Notes: generated from the sequence alone by a model not told the origin. A stretch of DNA of 64,000 nucleotides from CAITZA01 sp964401595 (GCA_964401595.1 CAYNZA010000001.1:5023-69022), one strand, 5' to 3'. Numbered from the stretch's first letter, positions 37,555 through 46,439 are shown. Numbers and translations are program-made.

Positions 37555-37619
37555 GCATATTCTGCGGCTTTCATTCGGCCCGAAAATATACCGAAAGGTC
37601 CCGCTTTTATTAGACAAAG

Positions 37620-38192
37620 TCATTGCTGGACCTGTTGATTCCTTTTGGGGCGCTTCGTTGACGGCTTGAGGGTATAGCTCCACCATTCGAGATCGGCTTT
37701 AAACAGTGGATTTGAGGTGAGGTCGGCCGATTTTCTGTAAAAGTTGAGCGCTTTCTCAGTGAGTCCTAAATCGAGGTAGGTTGCCCCGATCATACCCACG
37801 GTGGCGACGTGATCGGGATAAAGCTCTATCGAGGCTACAAAATCCAGGTATGGCCCCCTCGGTTCACTATGCCAGACAATCTCTCCGGTGAAGACACCGA
37901 AAGCGAACAGCGGGGCCAGATCTCGGGCCCTATGCCAGTCAAGCACTCCACGATAAACATATCCGAGGTAGAAAAGGGCTGATCCACGATTGACATGCGC
38001 AGCATAGGACCTGGGATTTTTCACAATGAACGAATCCAGAAGCCGCACCGCCTGTTCCAGTTCCCCCTGGCGCAACTCCACCGTGGCCATGTCGAATTCG
38101 GATGAGGGCGTAGCCATCACGGTGCTCTGTATCGATATGGTCGCTAGAATTATAAACATGGAAACTAGAGCGATTCGTTTCAACGTTCTCAC
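37620..38192 (-). CDS. Secreted TPR protein
   Basis: 190 residues from GTG 38192 (weak ribosome site). The signal peptide ends near STVMA. At least three tetratricopeptide-like helices pairs follow: FDMATVELRQGELEQAVRLL, YAAHVNRGSALFYLGYVYRG, and VGMIGATYLDLGLTEKALNFYRKS. The C-terminus is basic. Likely a periplasmic protein-protein adaptor; partners are unknown. Confidence 0.7.
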   Translation of the reverse strand: MRTLKRIALVSMFIILATISIQSTVMATPSSEFDMATVELRQGELEQAVRLLDSFIVKNPRSYAAHVNRGSALFYLGYVYRGVLDWHRARDLAPLFAFGVFTGEIVWHSEPRGPYLDFVASIELYPDHVATVGMIGATYLDLGLTEKALNFYRKSADLTSNPLFKADLEWWSYTLKPSTKRPKRNQQVQQ

Positions 38193-38329
38193 GCACAGGC
38201 AATGAATTCATCTAAAATATGTTGTGACTTTCAACAATATACTTTATTTTGAACAATTAAACCATACATCCCAGTTTACTGGTTCAGCCGCTCAAGATTA
38301 CGACATAACCCGATAGAGTTACAAAATCT

Positions 38330-38358
38330 TTGACTTATCGGGGGCTAATATGTTAATA
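38330..38358 (+). promoter_or_regulatory. Promoter of the aminotransferase gene
   Basis: TTGACT (38330-38335), 17 bases, TTAATA (38353-38358). Transcription from here gives a ~118-base leader before the start codon. Confidence 0.55.
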
Positions 38359-38364
38359 TGAGAC

Positions 38365-38445
38365 ACCCTTTAGAAAAAAAGGGCTGATGCAAGGTCGAGA
38401 GCCCGGCTAGGACACTGGATGCAGATTTCAGCCGGGCTTTCGTTT
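38365..38445 (+). promoter_or_regulatory. Attenuator-like leader
   Basis: Three mutually exclusive pairings are visible: CCCTTT/AAAGGG (38366-38371 with 38378-38383), GGGCT/AGCCC (38381-38385 with 38400-38404), and AGCCCGGCT/AGCCGGGCT (38400-38408 with 38430-38438) followed by TTTCGTTTG. The last is a candidate terminator and the second would preclude it. A tiny frame (ATG 38387 to TAG 38410, 7 codons) overlaps the switch. I do not match it to a known riboswitch. Confidence 0.45.
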
Positions 38446-38483
38446 GTACACCATACCGCCCGCCTGCCACGGAGGACACTACT

Positions 38484-39662
38484 ATGCCGGTATCTGCAAA
38501 AATAGCAGATTTCATGGAACGCTCGTCATGGATCAGAAAAATGTTCGAGGAAGGCGCTCGACTGAAACAGCTACACGGTGCGCAAAACGTTTTTGATTTC
38601 TCACTGGGCAACCCTAACCTCGAGCCTTCATCCAACCTGAAGAAGGCGATCGCTACTGCGGCCGCCAGTCAGGCCGCCGGTATACACGCCTACATGCCCA
38701 ACGCAGGATTATTGCAGACCCGCAATGCAATCGCTGATAGAATAGCGGGAAATGAAGGGGTCAAGATAGACGGCTCAAATGTAGTCATGACTGTAGGAGC
38801 AGGTGGAGCGCTGAATGTAGTTCTCAAGACCCTCCTCAATCCCGGCGACGAGATAGTTATCCCCAAACCTTTCTTTGTGGAATACGTCTTTTACTGTGAT
38901 AACCACGGTGGGGCCGCCGTGCTCGTGCCAACCAAAGGCGATTTTTCACTGGATGTCGCTGAAATTGACAGGGCCATCACTCCAAAAACTGCCGCTGTGC
39001 TTATCAATTCCCCCAACAATCCGACGGGTAGAATATACACCCAGGAACAGATAGACGCCCTGGCCGATGTGTTGCGAGCCAGGAGCAAGGAACTCGGAAG
39101 AGCTATTGTGCTCATATCTGATGAGCCATACCGTGGAATCATTTATGACGGCGCAGTGGTGCCCAGCATTTTGAAGGCCTATGACAACAGTATGGTCGTC
39201 ACTTCCTTCTCAAAGGACCTTTCCATACCGGGCGAACGTCTGGGCTATATTGCAATGAATCCGGCCATGGACAACGCTGAGCAGACAATTGCGGGGCTGA
39301 TTCTGTCCAATCGCATCCTCGGATTCGTTAACGCCCCGAGCCTGATTCAGAGAGCTGTGACCGATCATCTGTCCGACATGGTCGATGTCTCAGTTTATAA
39401 ACGCAGGCGTGACAGGCTTTACAATGCGCTGGTGAGTTTCGGTTACGATGTCGTCAGGCCCGAGGGCGCCTTTTACCTCTTTCCCAGGTCACCCATTCAG
39501 GACGATGTCGCTTTTGTCGCCAAGCTGCAGGAAAAGCTCATTCTCACCGTTCCCGGGGTCGGTTTCGGTGGGCCGGGATATTTCAGGATCGCATACTGTG
39601 TGTCGGATGAAACCATTGAAGGCTCTTTGAAGGGTTTCGAGGAAACCATCAAGAGTGTTTAG
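38484..39662 (+). CDS. Class I PLP-dependent aminotransferase
   Basis: 392 residues; ATG 38484 follows GGAGG. Conserved elements: FDFSLGNPNLEPSS, the substrate/PLP region MTVGAGGALNVVLKTLL, INSPNNPTGRIY, the PLP lysine in VTSFSKDLSIPGERLGY, and the C-terminal Arg region FRIAYCVSDE. It belongs to the aspartate aminotransferase superfamily; the amino-acid pair is not predictable. Its leader may be attenuated. Confidence 0.85.
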   Translation: MPVSAKIADFMERSSWIRKMFEEGARLKQLHGAQNVFDFSLGNPNLEPSSNLKKAIATAAASQAAGIHAYMPNAGLLQTRNAIADRIAGNEGVKIDGSNVVMTVGAGGALNVVLKTLLNPGDEIVIPKPFFVEYVFYCDNHGGAAVLVPTKGDFSLDVAEIDRAITPKTAAVLINSPNNPTGRIYTQEQIDALADVLRARSKELGRAIVLISDEPYRGIIYDGAVVPSILKAYDNSMVVTSFSKDLSIPGERLGYIAMNPAMDNAEQTIAGLILSNRILGFVNAPSLIQRAVTDHLSDMVDVSVYKRRRDRLYNALVSFGYDVVRPEGAFYLFPRSPIQDDVAFVAKLQEKLILTVPGVGFGGPGYFRIAYCVSDETIEGSLKGFEETIKSV

Positions 39663-39800
39663 TGTATATGGTGCGCTCCCGAATTAAAAGCGACTTATGC
39701 GTGCGCTATGGGTCTGCCGGCTTCAATTGTAATTCTATATCCGACATTAATTTTGAGAGACGCTACATACAGCTTTGATATAACCACATCGGATTTCTGA

Positions 39801-39845
39801 AAAAAAACGGGCGATTCCTTGACGGGATCGCCCTAAAATTTTTCC
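39801..39845 (-). terminator. Terminator, mainly for the coiled-coil lipoprotein gene
   Basis: The 10-bp stem (39809-39833, loop TTGAC) is followed on the minus strand by GTTTTTTTT and on the plus strand by TAAAATTTTT. It is therefore a good minus-strand terminator, and possibly a plus-strand one for the aminotransferase gene 150 bases upstream. Confidence 0.75.
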
Positions 39846-39986
39846 GGGTTTCCGGAATGAACTAGAGAGGTTGTAACGTTTCTTCCGAGCTGTTGTTTGT
39901 TTTCGCCTGTTCGGCTCATCCGCCCAGTATATTCCAAACACTAAAGGAGCATGTTGATAGTCCACACGCTCCCTTAATGTGATGCG

Positions 39987-40796
39987 CTACTGTCTCCTGC
40001 CTTTCTCGAGTTCATGCAGTTTGGCTCCGATCTCCAGCAACGCCGATTTCTGTGCCGATACGACGTCTTCGAGTTCACGTATCTTGTTGTGAAGCCCCTG
40101 AACGAGCTTTCCTGCGTCCGCGCCCAGCGCAGTCGCCCTTCCCGCCACGTCCTTCTTCTCTGACTCAATGCCTGTTTTAATGCTGCTCAGGCCTTCCTCC
40201 AAAGGTTGAATCTTCTCCTTCAGCTCGGCAACTGCGGCGTCCTTGACCTTAGGCAGGGTTTTCTTGACGGCGTTGACGATCTTCGTGTTACTGTCCTGCA
40301 ATTCCTTACGCACCTCGGCCACAGCCTTGGAAAGGTCCTCAACCGATTTCCCCAGACCGGACGACACTTTCTTTGCCGCCGCTGAATCGGCGGTAGCCGC
40401 GGCAAGGTCCTTGTTCTTCGCTTCCAGCTTCTTTTTCAGGTCATTGACCGCTGCATCCAGCTGTTTTAGCTTTTCACGCACGGCGTCCCTGTCCTTCTGG
40501 GAATCCTGCGCCCAGTCCCTGAACTCCTCCAGACGCCCGCTCATCGGGTCCAGTCTCGTTTTCAACGTCTCCGAAACCCTTTCAGCCTGGTCCTCAAGAC
40601 GCTGTATGTCAGCGCTGAAATCCTTAGGAGGAGCAAATTTCCCGGAAAACTCCCGAAGATCCTTCTCCTGTTTCTGAAGCTTCTTATCAATTTCAGCCAT
40701 CTTCTGCTTGAGATCGGTAGAGTCTTCACTGCAGGCGGACAGCGAGGCTACAATCAAAACGGATAAAAATATCAGCAACTTATTGCTCGGGTTCAT
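39987..40796 (-). CDS. Coiled-coil lipoprotein
   Basis: 269 residues from ATG 40796 with GGAGG upstream. Signal peptide with lipobox VASLSAC, so it should be lipid-anchored. The mature part is almost entirely heptad-repeat coiled coil, Lys/Glu/Ala-rich (for example LKQKMAEIDKKLQKQEKDL). No enzymatic domain. Its shape suggests a structural spacer in the envelope. Its own promoter and terminator make it monocistronic. Confidence 0.75.
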   Translation of the reverse strand: MNPSNKLLIFLSVLIVASLSACSEDSTDLKQKMAEIDKKLQKQEKDLREFSGKFAPPKDFSADIQRLEDQAERVSETLKTRLDPMSGRLEEFRDWAQDSQKDRDAVREKLKQLDAAVNDLKKKLEAKNKDLAAATADSAAAKKVSSGLGKSVEDLSKAVAEVRKELQDSNTKIVNAVKKTLPKVKDAAVAELKEKIQPLEEGLSSIKTGIESEKKDVAGRATALGADAGKLVQGLHNKIRELEDVVSAQKSALLEIGAKLHELEKGRRQ

Positions 40797-40828
40797 AGAA
40801 ACCTCCGAGAGACATATCATAATGAATC

Positions 40829-40857
40829 ATATTATCAAAACTCTAACATAAACGCAA
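40829..40857 (-). promoter_or_regulatory. Promoter of the coiled-coil lipoprotein gene
   Basis: TTGCGT (40852-40857), 17 bases, TAATAT (40829-40834) on the minus strand. A perfect 16-base AT palindrome (ATTTAATATATTAAAT, 40862-40877) sits immediately upstream. Confidence 0.5.
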
Positions 40858-40996
40858 TGATATTTAATATATTAAATGTAAAGTCTATATTTTTAACCCT
40901 GCCGGTCGCCGTCAATGAGACCACAAATCCCGCACAGGCTCTATTTCAGCAGCTATAATCCACACAAGGCCATAAATGCGCTTCCTGAGTAATTCC

Positions 40997-41025
40997 TTGA
41001 CACCGCCCTCTCTTATAAGTTATAT
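40997..41025 (+). promoter_or_regulatory. Promoter of the outer-membrane protein gene
   Basis: TTGACA (40997-41002), exactly 17 bases, TTATAT (41020-41025), 57 bases before the TTG start at 41082. Confidence 0.65.
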
Positions 41026-41081
41026 TCAGCGCTAATTAATTTGATTTCAATGATCTCAATGGCGCTGATTCGAGGTATGGG

Positions 41082-42101
41082 TTGAAGCCGAAATATTACA
41101 AGCCAACGGCACTGCTTCCTTTTTTTCTGCTCGCGCTATTGTGCCTGACATCCTTTACACCCCCCGTCGTTCATGCACAGGGTCTCGACCGATGGCTCGG
41201 CCCGTCCTCATGGTGGGATTGGTCAGACTACAGGTTCATCGTAAAATACAGGTTTATGTTCCCTACTCTGAATAGCGGGACGTTCACGAGGGGAAATATC
41301 GAACATGACCTGTTAGCCAATGATCCTGGGCTCGGGAACATTGCTGGCAAAGGATATAATTTTCAAAAACACCCCAATTACTTTAGCGAAGGGTGGTTTC
41401 AGTTACAAGTGGACAGACTCGGTTTGCGACTTGTGGTTGAGGAGGACAGAATATTTAGGGGTGTGTTGGGCAGTGCAAACCCTGGTACACCAACAGCCGT
41501 TGGCCAGCGTTTTGATGGCCATTTTAGGGTTTCTGAATTAGATTTCAGCGCCAGTCGGCTAGGACTAGATCTGGATGTGCTTCGTTACCCACAATTTAGA
41601 TTTGGATTCAACTTCGACTTTCATTTAAATGGCATACAGTTCAATGACGCAAAATTGTCGTATCTTGTGTCATACCCAGTACCAAATACCAATCCTCAGG
41701 CTTATGCATACAGTCTCACGAATTATGGCGATCTATCTTCGTCTGAGCCCTTGACTTTGGGCCTTCAGGCTTTGGCTATCCCGGCACGGATAAAGGAAGT
41801 CCCACTCATTCTGTCCGCCCGTGCAAGATTCCCCATGCCATTCATGCAACAGGTTTTCGGTCTTCAAAGTCCTGCCAACATCACAGACTGGGAGGTTACT
41901 GCGGGTTTGCGATCGTCGATTTGGGACACGAGCGCATATAAATTTGCTACTTTTTCACTGGCCGCTGAACTGGGCTTCAGAAGCACTTATGTTGATGCGA
42001 ACTTGGCAGACATCAGCAAGATTTATGAAACCAAATACAGTGCCTCCAACGTCAAAGCCAAATTCTCAGGCGCCTTCATTCAGATGAGTCTTTATTACTA
42101 G
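41082..42101 (+). CDS. Putative outer-membrane beta-barrel protein
   Basis: 339 residues from TTG 41082, with GAGG a few bases upstream. Signal peptide ends near VVHA. The mature part has many alternating aromatic and hydrophobic strands (WFQLQVDRLGLRLVVEEDRIF, FRFGFNFDFHLNGIQF), and the last residues, AFIQMSLYY, end in an aromatic as expected for a barrel inserted by the BAM complex. No family recognised. Confidence 0.65.
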   Translation: MKPKYYKPTALLPFFLLALLCLTSFTPPVVHAQGLDRWLGPSSWWDWSDYRFIVKYRFMFPTLNSGTFTRGNIEHDLLANDPGLGNIAGKGYNFQKHPNYFSEGWFQLQVDRLGLRLVVEEDRIFRGVLGSANPGTPTAVGQRFDGHFRVSELDFSASRLGLDLDVLRYPQFRFGFNFDFHLNGIQFNDAKLSYLVSYPVPNTNPQAYAYSLTNYGDLSSSEPLTLGLQALAIPARIKEVPLILSARARFPMPFMQQVFGLQSPANITDWEVTAGLRSSIWDTSAYKFATFSLAAELGFRSTYVDANLADISKIYETKYSASNVKAKFSGAFIQMSLYY

Positions 42102-42113
42102 CCTTGGTGATCC

Positions 42114-42887
42114 TCAGGCTTCGTTTTCACGTTCTCTGACCAAATCCTTCTTCAACGGGCATTCTTCGCATTTGGGTTTCTTACTGCAGAACCTGTTACC
42201 CACTGCCACGATCTGGGCGTGATAGTCCTGGAACAGATCGGTTTCATGAACCAGGTTGTTGTGGAAAAGCGCCTGAGCATCATCATAATCGGTATTATCG
42301 GGGATAATTCGGTGACGGCTCAATAACCGGATGGTGTACAGATCTACTACAAATATGGGCAACCCTGCGGCGTAAAGTATCATGCTGTCCGCAGTCTCCC
42401 TGCCTACACCGTTTACGGTGAGCAATTCCTTCCTTAATTTCCGCATTCCGGCATTCGTGGAATTAAATTGGCTACGACGCTGGGCGCTATCGCCGTGCCC
42501 TGTTTCAGACGAAACCGCATTCAGGGGGGTCCTTGGGATGGCGGTTTCAAAGAGCCTGTCCAGGCTGCCGTCGTATTTTTCCTGTAGCAGGCTGACGAAG
42601 TTTTTGAGTCTCTTTGCCTTAATGTTGTAATAGCCGGCAGGCCTGATGATTTCTGCCAGTTCATCGTGTGACATGGAGTATATGGTTGAGCATTCCAGGG
42701 CGTTACTGGACTTGAGGTTATCAATTGCCTTGACCACATTTTTCCATGACGTGTTCTGGGTCAGTATGGCGCCGACACAGACCTCGAAAGGAGTCTCTGC
42801 CGGCCACCAGCTCCTGTGGCCGAAATGGCGGTTGAGGGTATGATATATTGAGAGCAGCCGTGATTGCAGGTTTTTGTCCAGTGTCAT
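42114..42887 (-). CDS. Endonuclease III-related DNA glycosylase (MagIII-like)
   Basis: 257 residues. HhH-GPD fold: VGAILTQNTSW near the start, and the helix-hairpin-helix VNGVGRETADSMILYAAG followed by the catalytic Asp in FVVDLYT. The lysine that makes endonuclease III a lyase is Glu here (GRETAD), as in monofunctional MagIII-type 3-methyladenine glycosylases. The C-terminal Fe-S motif is incomplete: CSKKPKCEEC gives three cysteines and no fourth before the end. About 30 extra Ser/Gly/Arg-rich residues precede the hairpin. Base-excision repair is likely, probably without strand cleavage. Confidence 0.8.
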   Translation of the reverse strand: MTLDKNLQSRLLSIYHTLNRHFGHRSWWPAETPFEVCVGAILTQNTSWKNVVKAIDNLKSSNALECSTIYSMSHDELAEIIRPAGYYNIKAKRLKNFVSLLQEKYDGSLDRLFETAIPRTPLNAVSSETGHGDSAQRRSQFNSTNAGMRKLRKELLTVNGVGRETADSMILYAAGLPIFVVDLYTIRLLSRHRIIPDNTDYDDAQALFHNNLVHETDLFQDYHAQIVAVGNRFCSKKPKCEECPLKKDLVRERENEA

Positions 42888-43004
42888 TTTATGTTCCGGT
42901 TCATGTCAAAGTATTCAGGGCTTGGCTAATGACCCTGCAGATATGGACTGTTGGTCGTCCTTCTGGTATTTTTATTATGCATTCTTTTTGATAGGGGCGC
43001 CATA

Positions 43005-43460
43005 TTGTTTGATTTGCAGATACTTGTTCTCACCTTGTTTCCATTGTTGTCCGGCATTACGCCAATGACAGGGTCTATCACCGAGGCTCCGGCTCTTGTT
43101 GGGGCGCATGAGCCCGTGACGGCCGAGTTCATGGTCGGAGAATGGCGATACGCGGATCAGTTCGAAAAATGGGGTATTACAGACAAAGAAAAGTCCAGAG
43201 TCACCAATGTCAGATCGGACGCAGTCATGAGCCTGAAGAGCGACGGCACGATGAGCATGACCAATCTCTTTCGTCCGACGGAGGGCGCCTGGGAAATAAC
43301 GGCCAATGGATTGGTGATATATGATCCTAAGCGACTGGAGAGAGGCAGTCAGACTCTGCCTGTAAAAAAACGCGATGAGAACCGCATATGGTTGTTACTG
43401 CCTTTTACCGGCGGATCTGCCGGAGTCGGCATGAAACGGGTCACTGATCAAGCACGTTGA
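43005..43460 (+). CDS. Small secreted protein of unknown function
   Basis: 151 residues from TTG 43005, placed 7 bases behind AGGGG; the frame opens at TTG 42951. The first 20 residues are hydrophobic but lack a basic start. The rest (FMVGEWRYADQF, SDGTMSMTNLFRPTEGAWEI, GLVIYDPKRL) resembles small lipocalin-like envelope domains such as the product at 21256. I do not recognise a family. Confidence 0.5.
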   Translation: MFDLQILVLTLFPLLSGITPMTGSITEAPALVGAHEPVTAEFMVGEWRYADQFEKWGITDKEKSRVTNVRSDAVMSLKSDGTMSMTNLFRPTEGAWEITANGLVIYDPKRLERGSQTLPVKKRDENRIWLLLPFTGGSAGVGMKRVTDQAR

Positions 43461-43513
43461 AACTGAATGTTATGGGTAACTGAAGCGGAACAATGGACCA
43501 GAGAGTTGAATGA

Positions 43514-44023
43514 TCAATGCTGGTCTTTTTCAGATTCATTCTTCCGTAACTCCTTGAGCCGCCTGTCCTTTTCCACTATACGTTCAACAATGTCTTTCAA
43601 AGACTGATCTCTTAATGGGCTCAATATCTGTCTAACGACTCTCAACTGCTTTTCATCAGGCGGAGGTATGTCCGGGACCTTTTTGACCTCCGGGTCAGCG
43701 GTCCTTGCCCAAGAGCGAAGACTGAACCTTATTTCCCTGAATGGAGCGGCGTCAGGATCGAGCGCTCTGTTGACCTTGTAGAGAATCTTTAATCTTATCG
43801 CCGAAAGCTCACTCATCCAAACAGCGGAATCAACTATGACGAAAATTGTGTCACCTGAGACCCTGTCTATCTTCGCATGACGCGCAATCACCGAATCGAC
43901 AAGCTGCGGCCAGCGATGAATTACGGAATGCCGTGAAAGGGCCTTGTTGAGCCCGAGACCGGCCAGAACGTCCTTAAGTGTCCGGGACAGCGGTTTTGGG
44001 TCCGATGGCCTCCGTGGGTTCAT
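43514..44023 (-). CDS. DUF721 / DciA-like protein
   Basis: 169 residues. The DUF721 core is visible as VIHRWPQLVDSVIARHAKI, then DTIFVIVDSAVWMSEL and LKILYKVNRAL. DciA of this family loads the replicative helicase in most bacteria lacking DnaC; whether this protein does so is inferred. The C-terminal ~60 residues are charged and variable. It is followed closely by the MogA/SpeD genes upstream on the same strand. Confidence 0.78.
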   Translation of the reverse strand: MNPRRPSDPKPLSRTLKDVLAGLGLNKALSRHSVIHRWPQLVDSVIARHAKIDRVSGDTIFVIVDSAVWMSELSAIRLKILYKVNRALDPDAAPFREIRFSLRSWARTADPEVKKVPDIPPPDEKQLRVVRQILSPLRDQSLKDIVERIVEKDRRLKELRKNESEKDQH

Positions 44024-44044
44024 GGCTTCATTTTTCCTGGAAAT

Positions 44045-44536
44045 CTAGTTTTGAGCGCAATCGGTGGGATCGCCCTGTATTTTGGCTATCGCGTGTGGAA
44101 TGGCCGGCAGGACGGCCTCAAGATTTTCAATGGCGCCTTTCGGACTGCCCGGCAGGTTTATGATGAGGGTTGCGCCGCGAACGCCGGCTATGGCGCGGCT
44201 GATCATGGCGTTTGGTGTCTTGGAGAGGCTGACGGCCCGCATCACTTCGGCCATACCCGGGATAATCCTGGTAATGACCTGCATAGTGGCCTCGGGCGTG
44301 ACATCGCGCGGAGATAGCCCTGTGCCTCCGGTCGTGAGTATCAGATCGAGGCATTTATCGTCGGACCATTCTACGAGGACCCTTGAAATTTCCGAAACCT
44401 CATCTGGAACGATAGCCGTCTGAGTAACGTTCAGGCCGGCGCCGGCCAGTTTTTCTACCAGCGCCGGTCCAGATGAGTCTGGCCTGGATCCCCTTGACGA
44501 GCGATCACTGACAGTGAGAATTCCCACAAGCGACAT
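44045..44536 (-). CDS. Molybdopterin adenylyltransferase-like protein (MogA/MoaB)
   Basis: 163 residues from ATG 44536. The MoCF-binding signature is complete: GILTVSDRSSRG at the start, ILTTGGTGLSPRDVTPEAT and NLPGSPKGA near the end. It adenylates molybdopterin before metal insertion. Its first 32 bases overlap the end of speD in another frame, and no later start can preserve the first strand. Confidence 0.88.
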   Translation of the reverse strand: MSLVGILTVSDRSSRGSRPDSSGPALVEKLAGAGLNVTQTAIVPDEVSEISRVLVEWSDDKCLDLILTTGGTGLSPRDVTPEATMQVITRIIPGMAEVMRAVSLSKTPNAMISRAIAGVRGATLIINLPGSPKGAIENLEAVLPAIPHAIAKIQGDPTDCAQN

Positions 44537-44924
44537 GAGGGATAAACCTTGGCTCCTGGTTCGTATCTTCGCTGTTTGACGGAAGACCACGATGGAAATC
44601 TCTTACCTGCATATCCTGAGCTTCCAGTTCCTGCCTGAGGAAACCGGCCGCCTTCCACGGGTCCACTTTGGTCCCACAAGTAAAAATGTCTATGGCCGCG
44701 TAGCCGTATTCCGGCCAGGTGTGAATGGTTAAATGAGATTCAGCGATAACTACGACACCCGAAACTCCCTGTGGGTTAAAGTCCTGGAATGCAGTCTTGA
44801 GCACAGTGGCGCCGGCGACTTCAGCGCCATGAGCCATAATTTTCTCCAGGTAGTCCATGTTATCCAACTTTTGCGCATTGCATGAGCAGAGCTCGATCAG
44901 AAGATGAATTCCTAAAGCTTTCAT
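44505..44924 (-). CDS. speD: S-adenosylmethionine decarboxylase proenzyme
   Basis: 139 residues from ATG 44924, 6 bases behind GGGGG; the frame extends to 45017. The self-cleavage site is ESHLTIHTWPE with the pyruvoyl serine at residue 63, then YAAIDIFTCG. Class 1B bacterial type. It supplies decarboxylated SAM for spermidine synthesis. No speE lies nearby. Confidence 0.92.
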   Translation of the reverse strand: MKALGIHLLIELCSCNAQKLDNMDYLEKIMAHGAEVAGATVLKTAFQDFNPQGVSGVVVIAESHLTIHTWPEYGYAAIDIFTCGTKVDPWKAAGFLRQELEAQDMQVRDFHRGLPSNSEDTNQEPRFIPHVACGNSHCQ

Positions 44925-45071
44925 CGTCATCCCCCGTACCGAGTGGGCAAAATAGCCGCTCGTATATAAATCAAGGGTGTTAGGCATAATTCCCGCGTAA
45001 CGGCTGAAACCCTTCAACCAACAACGGGCGCTACTACTTCAGTTCCCGGCTGTTAACGTAAACCCACAGGC

Positions 45072-45173
45072 GGTTTCCACGGCTGCCGAAAGCCGAAACC
45101 CAAGGGATTGTTCTTCCCTCAAACCGAGCAGTATCAAGGTTTCAACCTTGAGAGGAGGAAACAGAATGTTTCC
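45072..45173. ncRNA. Candidate structured RNA locus upstream of speD
   Basis: Four local hairpins lie in 102 bases: GGTTT/AAACC enclosing CGGCT/AGCCG (45072-45100), GGGA/TCCC (45104-45118), TCAAGGTT/AACCTTGA (45134-45151, perfect) and GGAAACA/TGTTTCC (45157-45173, perfect). The whole 543-base interval 44925-45468 has no convincing gene. The strand is unknown. It could be a speD leader on the minus strand or a separate small RNA (6S-like size). I cannot match it to a family. Confidence 0.35.
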
Positions 45174-45468
45174 CCACTCAGGCCAACCCCTCCAGTAATA
45201 GAATTTTCAGACACTGATGCAAAAGAGAGGACGACAGAAGACGAACCGGTGGAGGTTAACCTGTCCTGAGCGGATACAGAATAGTATTTTGCAGGGATAA
45301 TCCGGTCCATTTCAACGTCCTGATGATATGCTTACATAGTTATCTTAAACCATATTTCTTGCCTTTAACGTGTGTCACTTGTCAAGCAAAAAAGATTCAT
45401 GGTTCAAAAAATTTTTGGGATTAATTAAGAAGAAGCGGCGAATCAGCATCCCGTAAATGAATGATGAT

Positions 45469-46341
45469 TCATTGTCCCGGTTGTGGTTCGCAATTATCAT
45501 TAATGGCGCCGCAGGCCCCACAACGGGTTGAATCCCGTCGTAACGGAAACCGGCACTGCCCGCAATATCTGAGCGAATCAAAGTCAATTTCCGTAACCGC
45601 CGCCCCACATCGCCTGCAGAAATTGTCACATTCCGGGGTATAGGCAGAACAGTTCGGGCATACTATCACGGGGCCCGAGTCCATCGCAGGGAAAGGATAC
45701 GCGGTCCTCAATTTCCTGATTCGTGCCCATGTGACCCAGGCCATTAACAAGAGTAATGGAACGAGACTATATTTAGCGTACTCTGGAGATAGCGCAACCA
45801 GAAAATTGTAGGTCCCGTGAAAGATTACGGCGAGCAGGAACCCTTTTGTGACAGACGATATTTCACCCCTGGGGCTGAAGCGGGCCACTCCGAGAGAATA
45901 TCCCCACATGGCGGAAAACATCATGTGGGCCGGAGTAGCGAAGAAGAGCCTCGAATACCATATTTCCGGGCCGAGCCTGCTCAGATAAAGCGCGTTTTCA
46001 ACCGAGGCAAACCCCAGGCCGGCGGTCATCGCAAACACTATCCCATCAGCCGGGGTCTGGAAGTCCGCCCGGCGATAGATTGAAAGCCAGACGGCCGCCA
46101 ACTTGAACAACTCCTCTACCGGCGCTATCAGGAGGAAGCTCGCGACTCCCGACTGGAAAAGCGTCTCCTGCCTGAGCTGCCCCCCGGTAATGCTCTCCAC
46201 CATATTGGCTGGAACGGTGCAAAACAGGCCATATACGAACACCCTGGCCACATTGTCAAAGGAACCGCCTCCGACGGGGCCCTTGACCAGGAAATATATC
46301 AACCATGCCATTCCCGGCATCAAGCCGATTATTGCCAACAC
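45469..46341 (-). CDS. PrsW-like intramembrane protease with zinc ribbons
   Basis: 290 residues from GTG 46341. About seven membrane helices with PrsW/CAAX-protease-like metal motifs: APVEELFKLAAVW (EExxK), ATPAHMMFSAMWG (His) and AVIFHGTYNF (His). The C-terminal ~65 residues are two zinc-ribbon units (CPNCSAYTPECDNFCRRCG and CGQCRFPLRRDSTRCGACG, each with two CxxC pairs), on the cytoplasmic side if the topology is standard. PrsW cleaves anti-sigma factors in Bacillus; the substrate here is unknown. Confidence 0.78.
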   Translation of the reverse strand: MLAIIGLMPGMAWLIYFLVKGPVGGGSFDNVARVFVYGLFCTVPANMVESITGGQLRQETLFQSGVASFLLIAPVEELFKLAAVWLSIYRRADFQTPADGIVFAMTAGLGFASVENALYLSRLGPEIWYSRLFFATPAHMMFSAMWGYSLGVARFSPRGEISSVTKGFLLAVIFHGTYNFLVALSPEYAKYSLVPLLLLMAWVTWARIRKLRTAYPFPAMDSGPVIVCPNCSAYTPECDNFCRRCGAAVTEIDFDSLRYCGQCRFPLRRDSTRCGACGAINDNCEPQPGQ

Positions 46342-46439
46342 TAGTTCCAGGCTGCTACCTCTTGTTTGACTTTATGTGCCTGACCGTATATCACGGAACC
46401 GAAAGTTGTCCAACAGGTCTGAATGCTCAAAGGAGCCTC

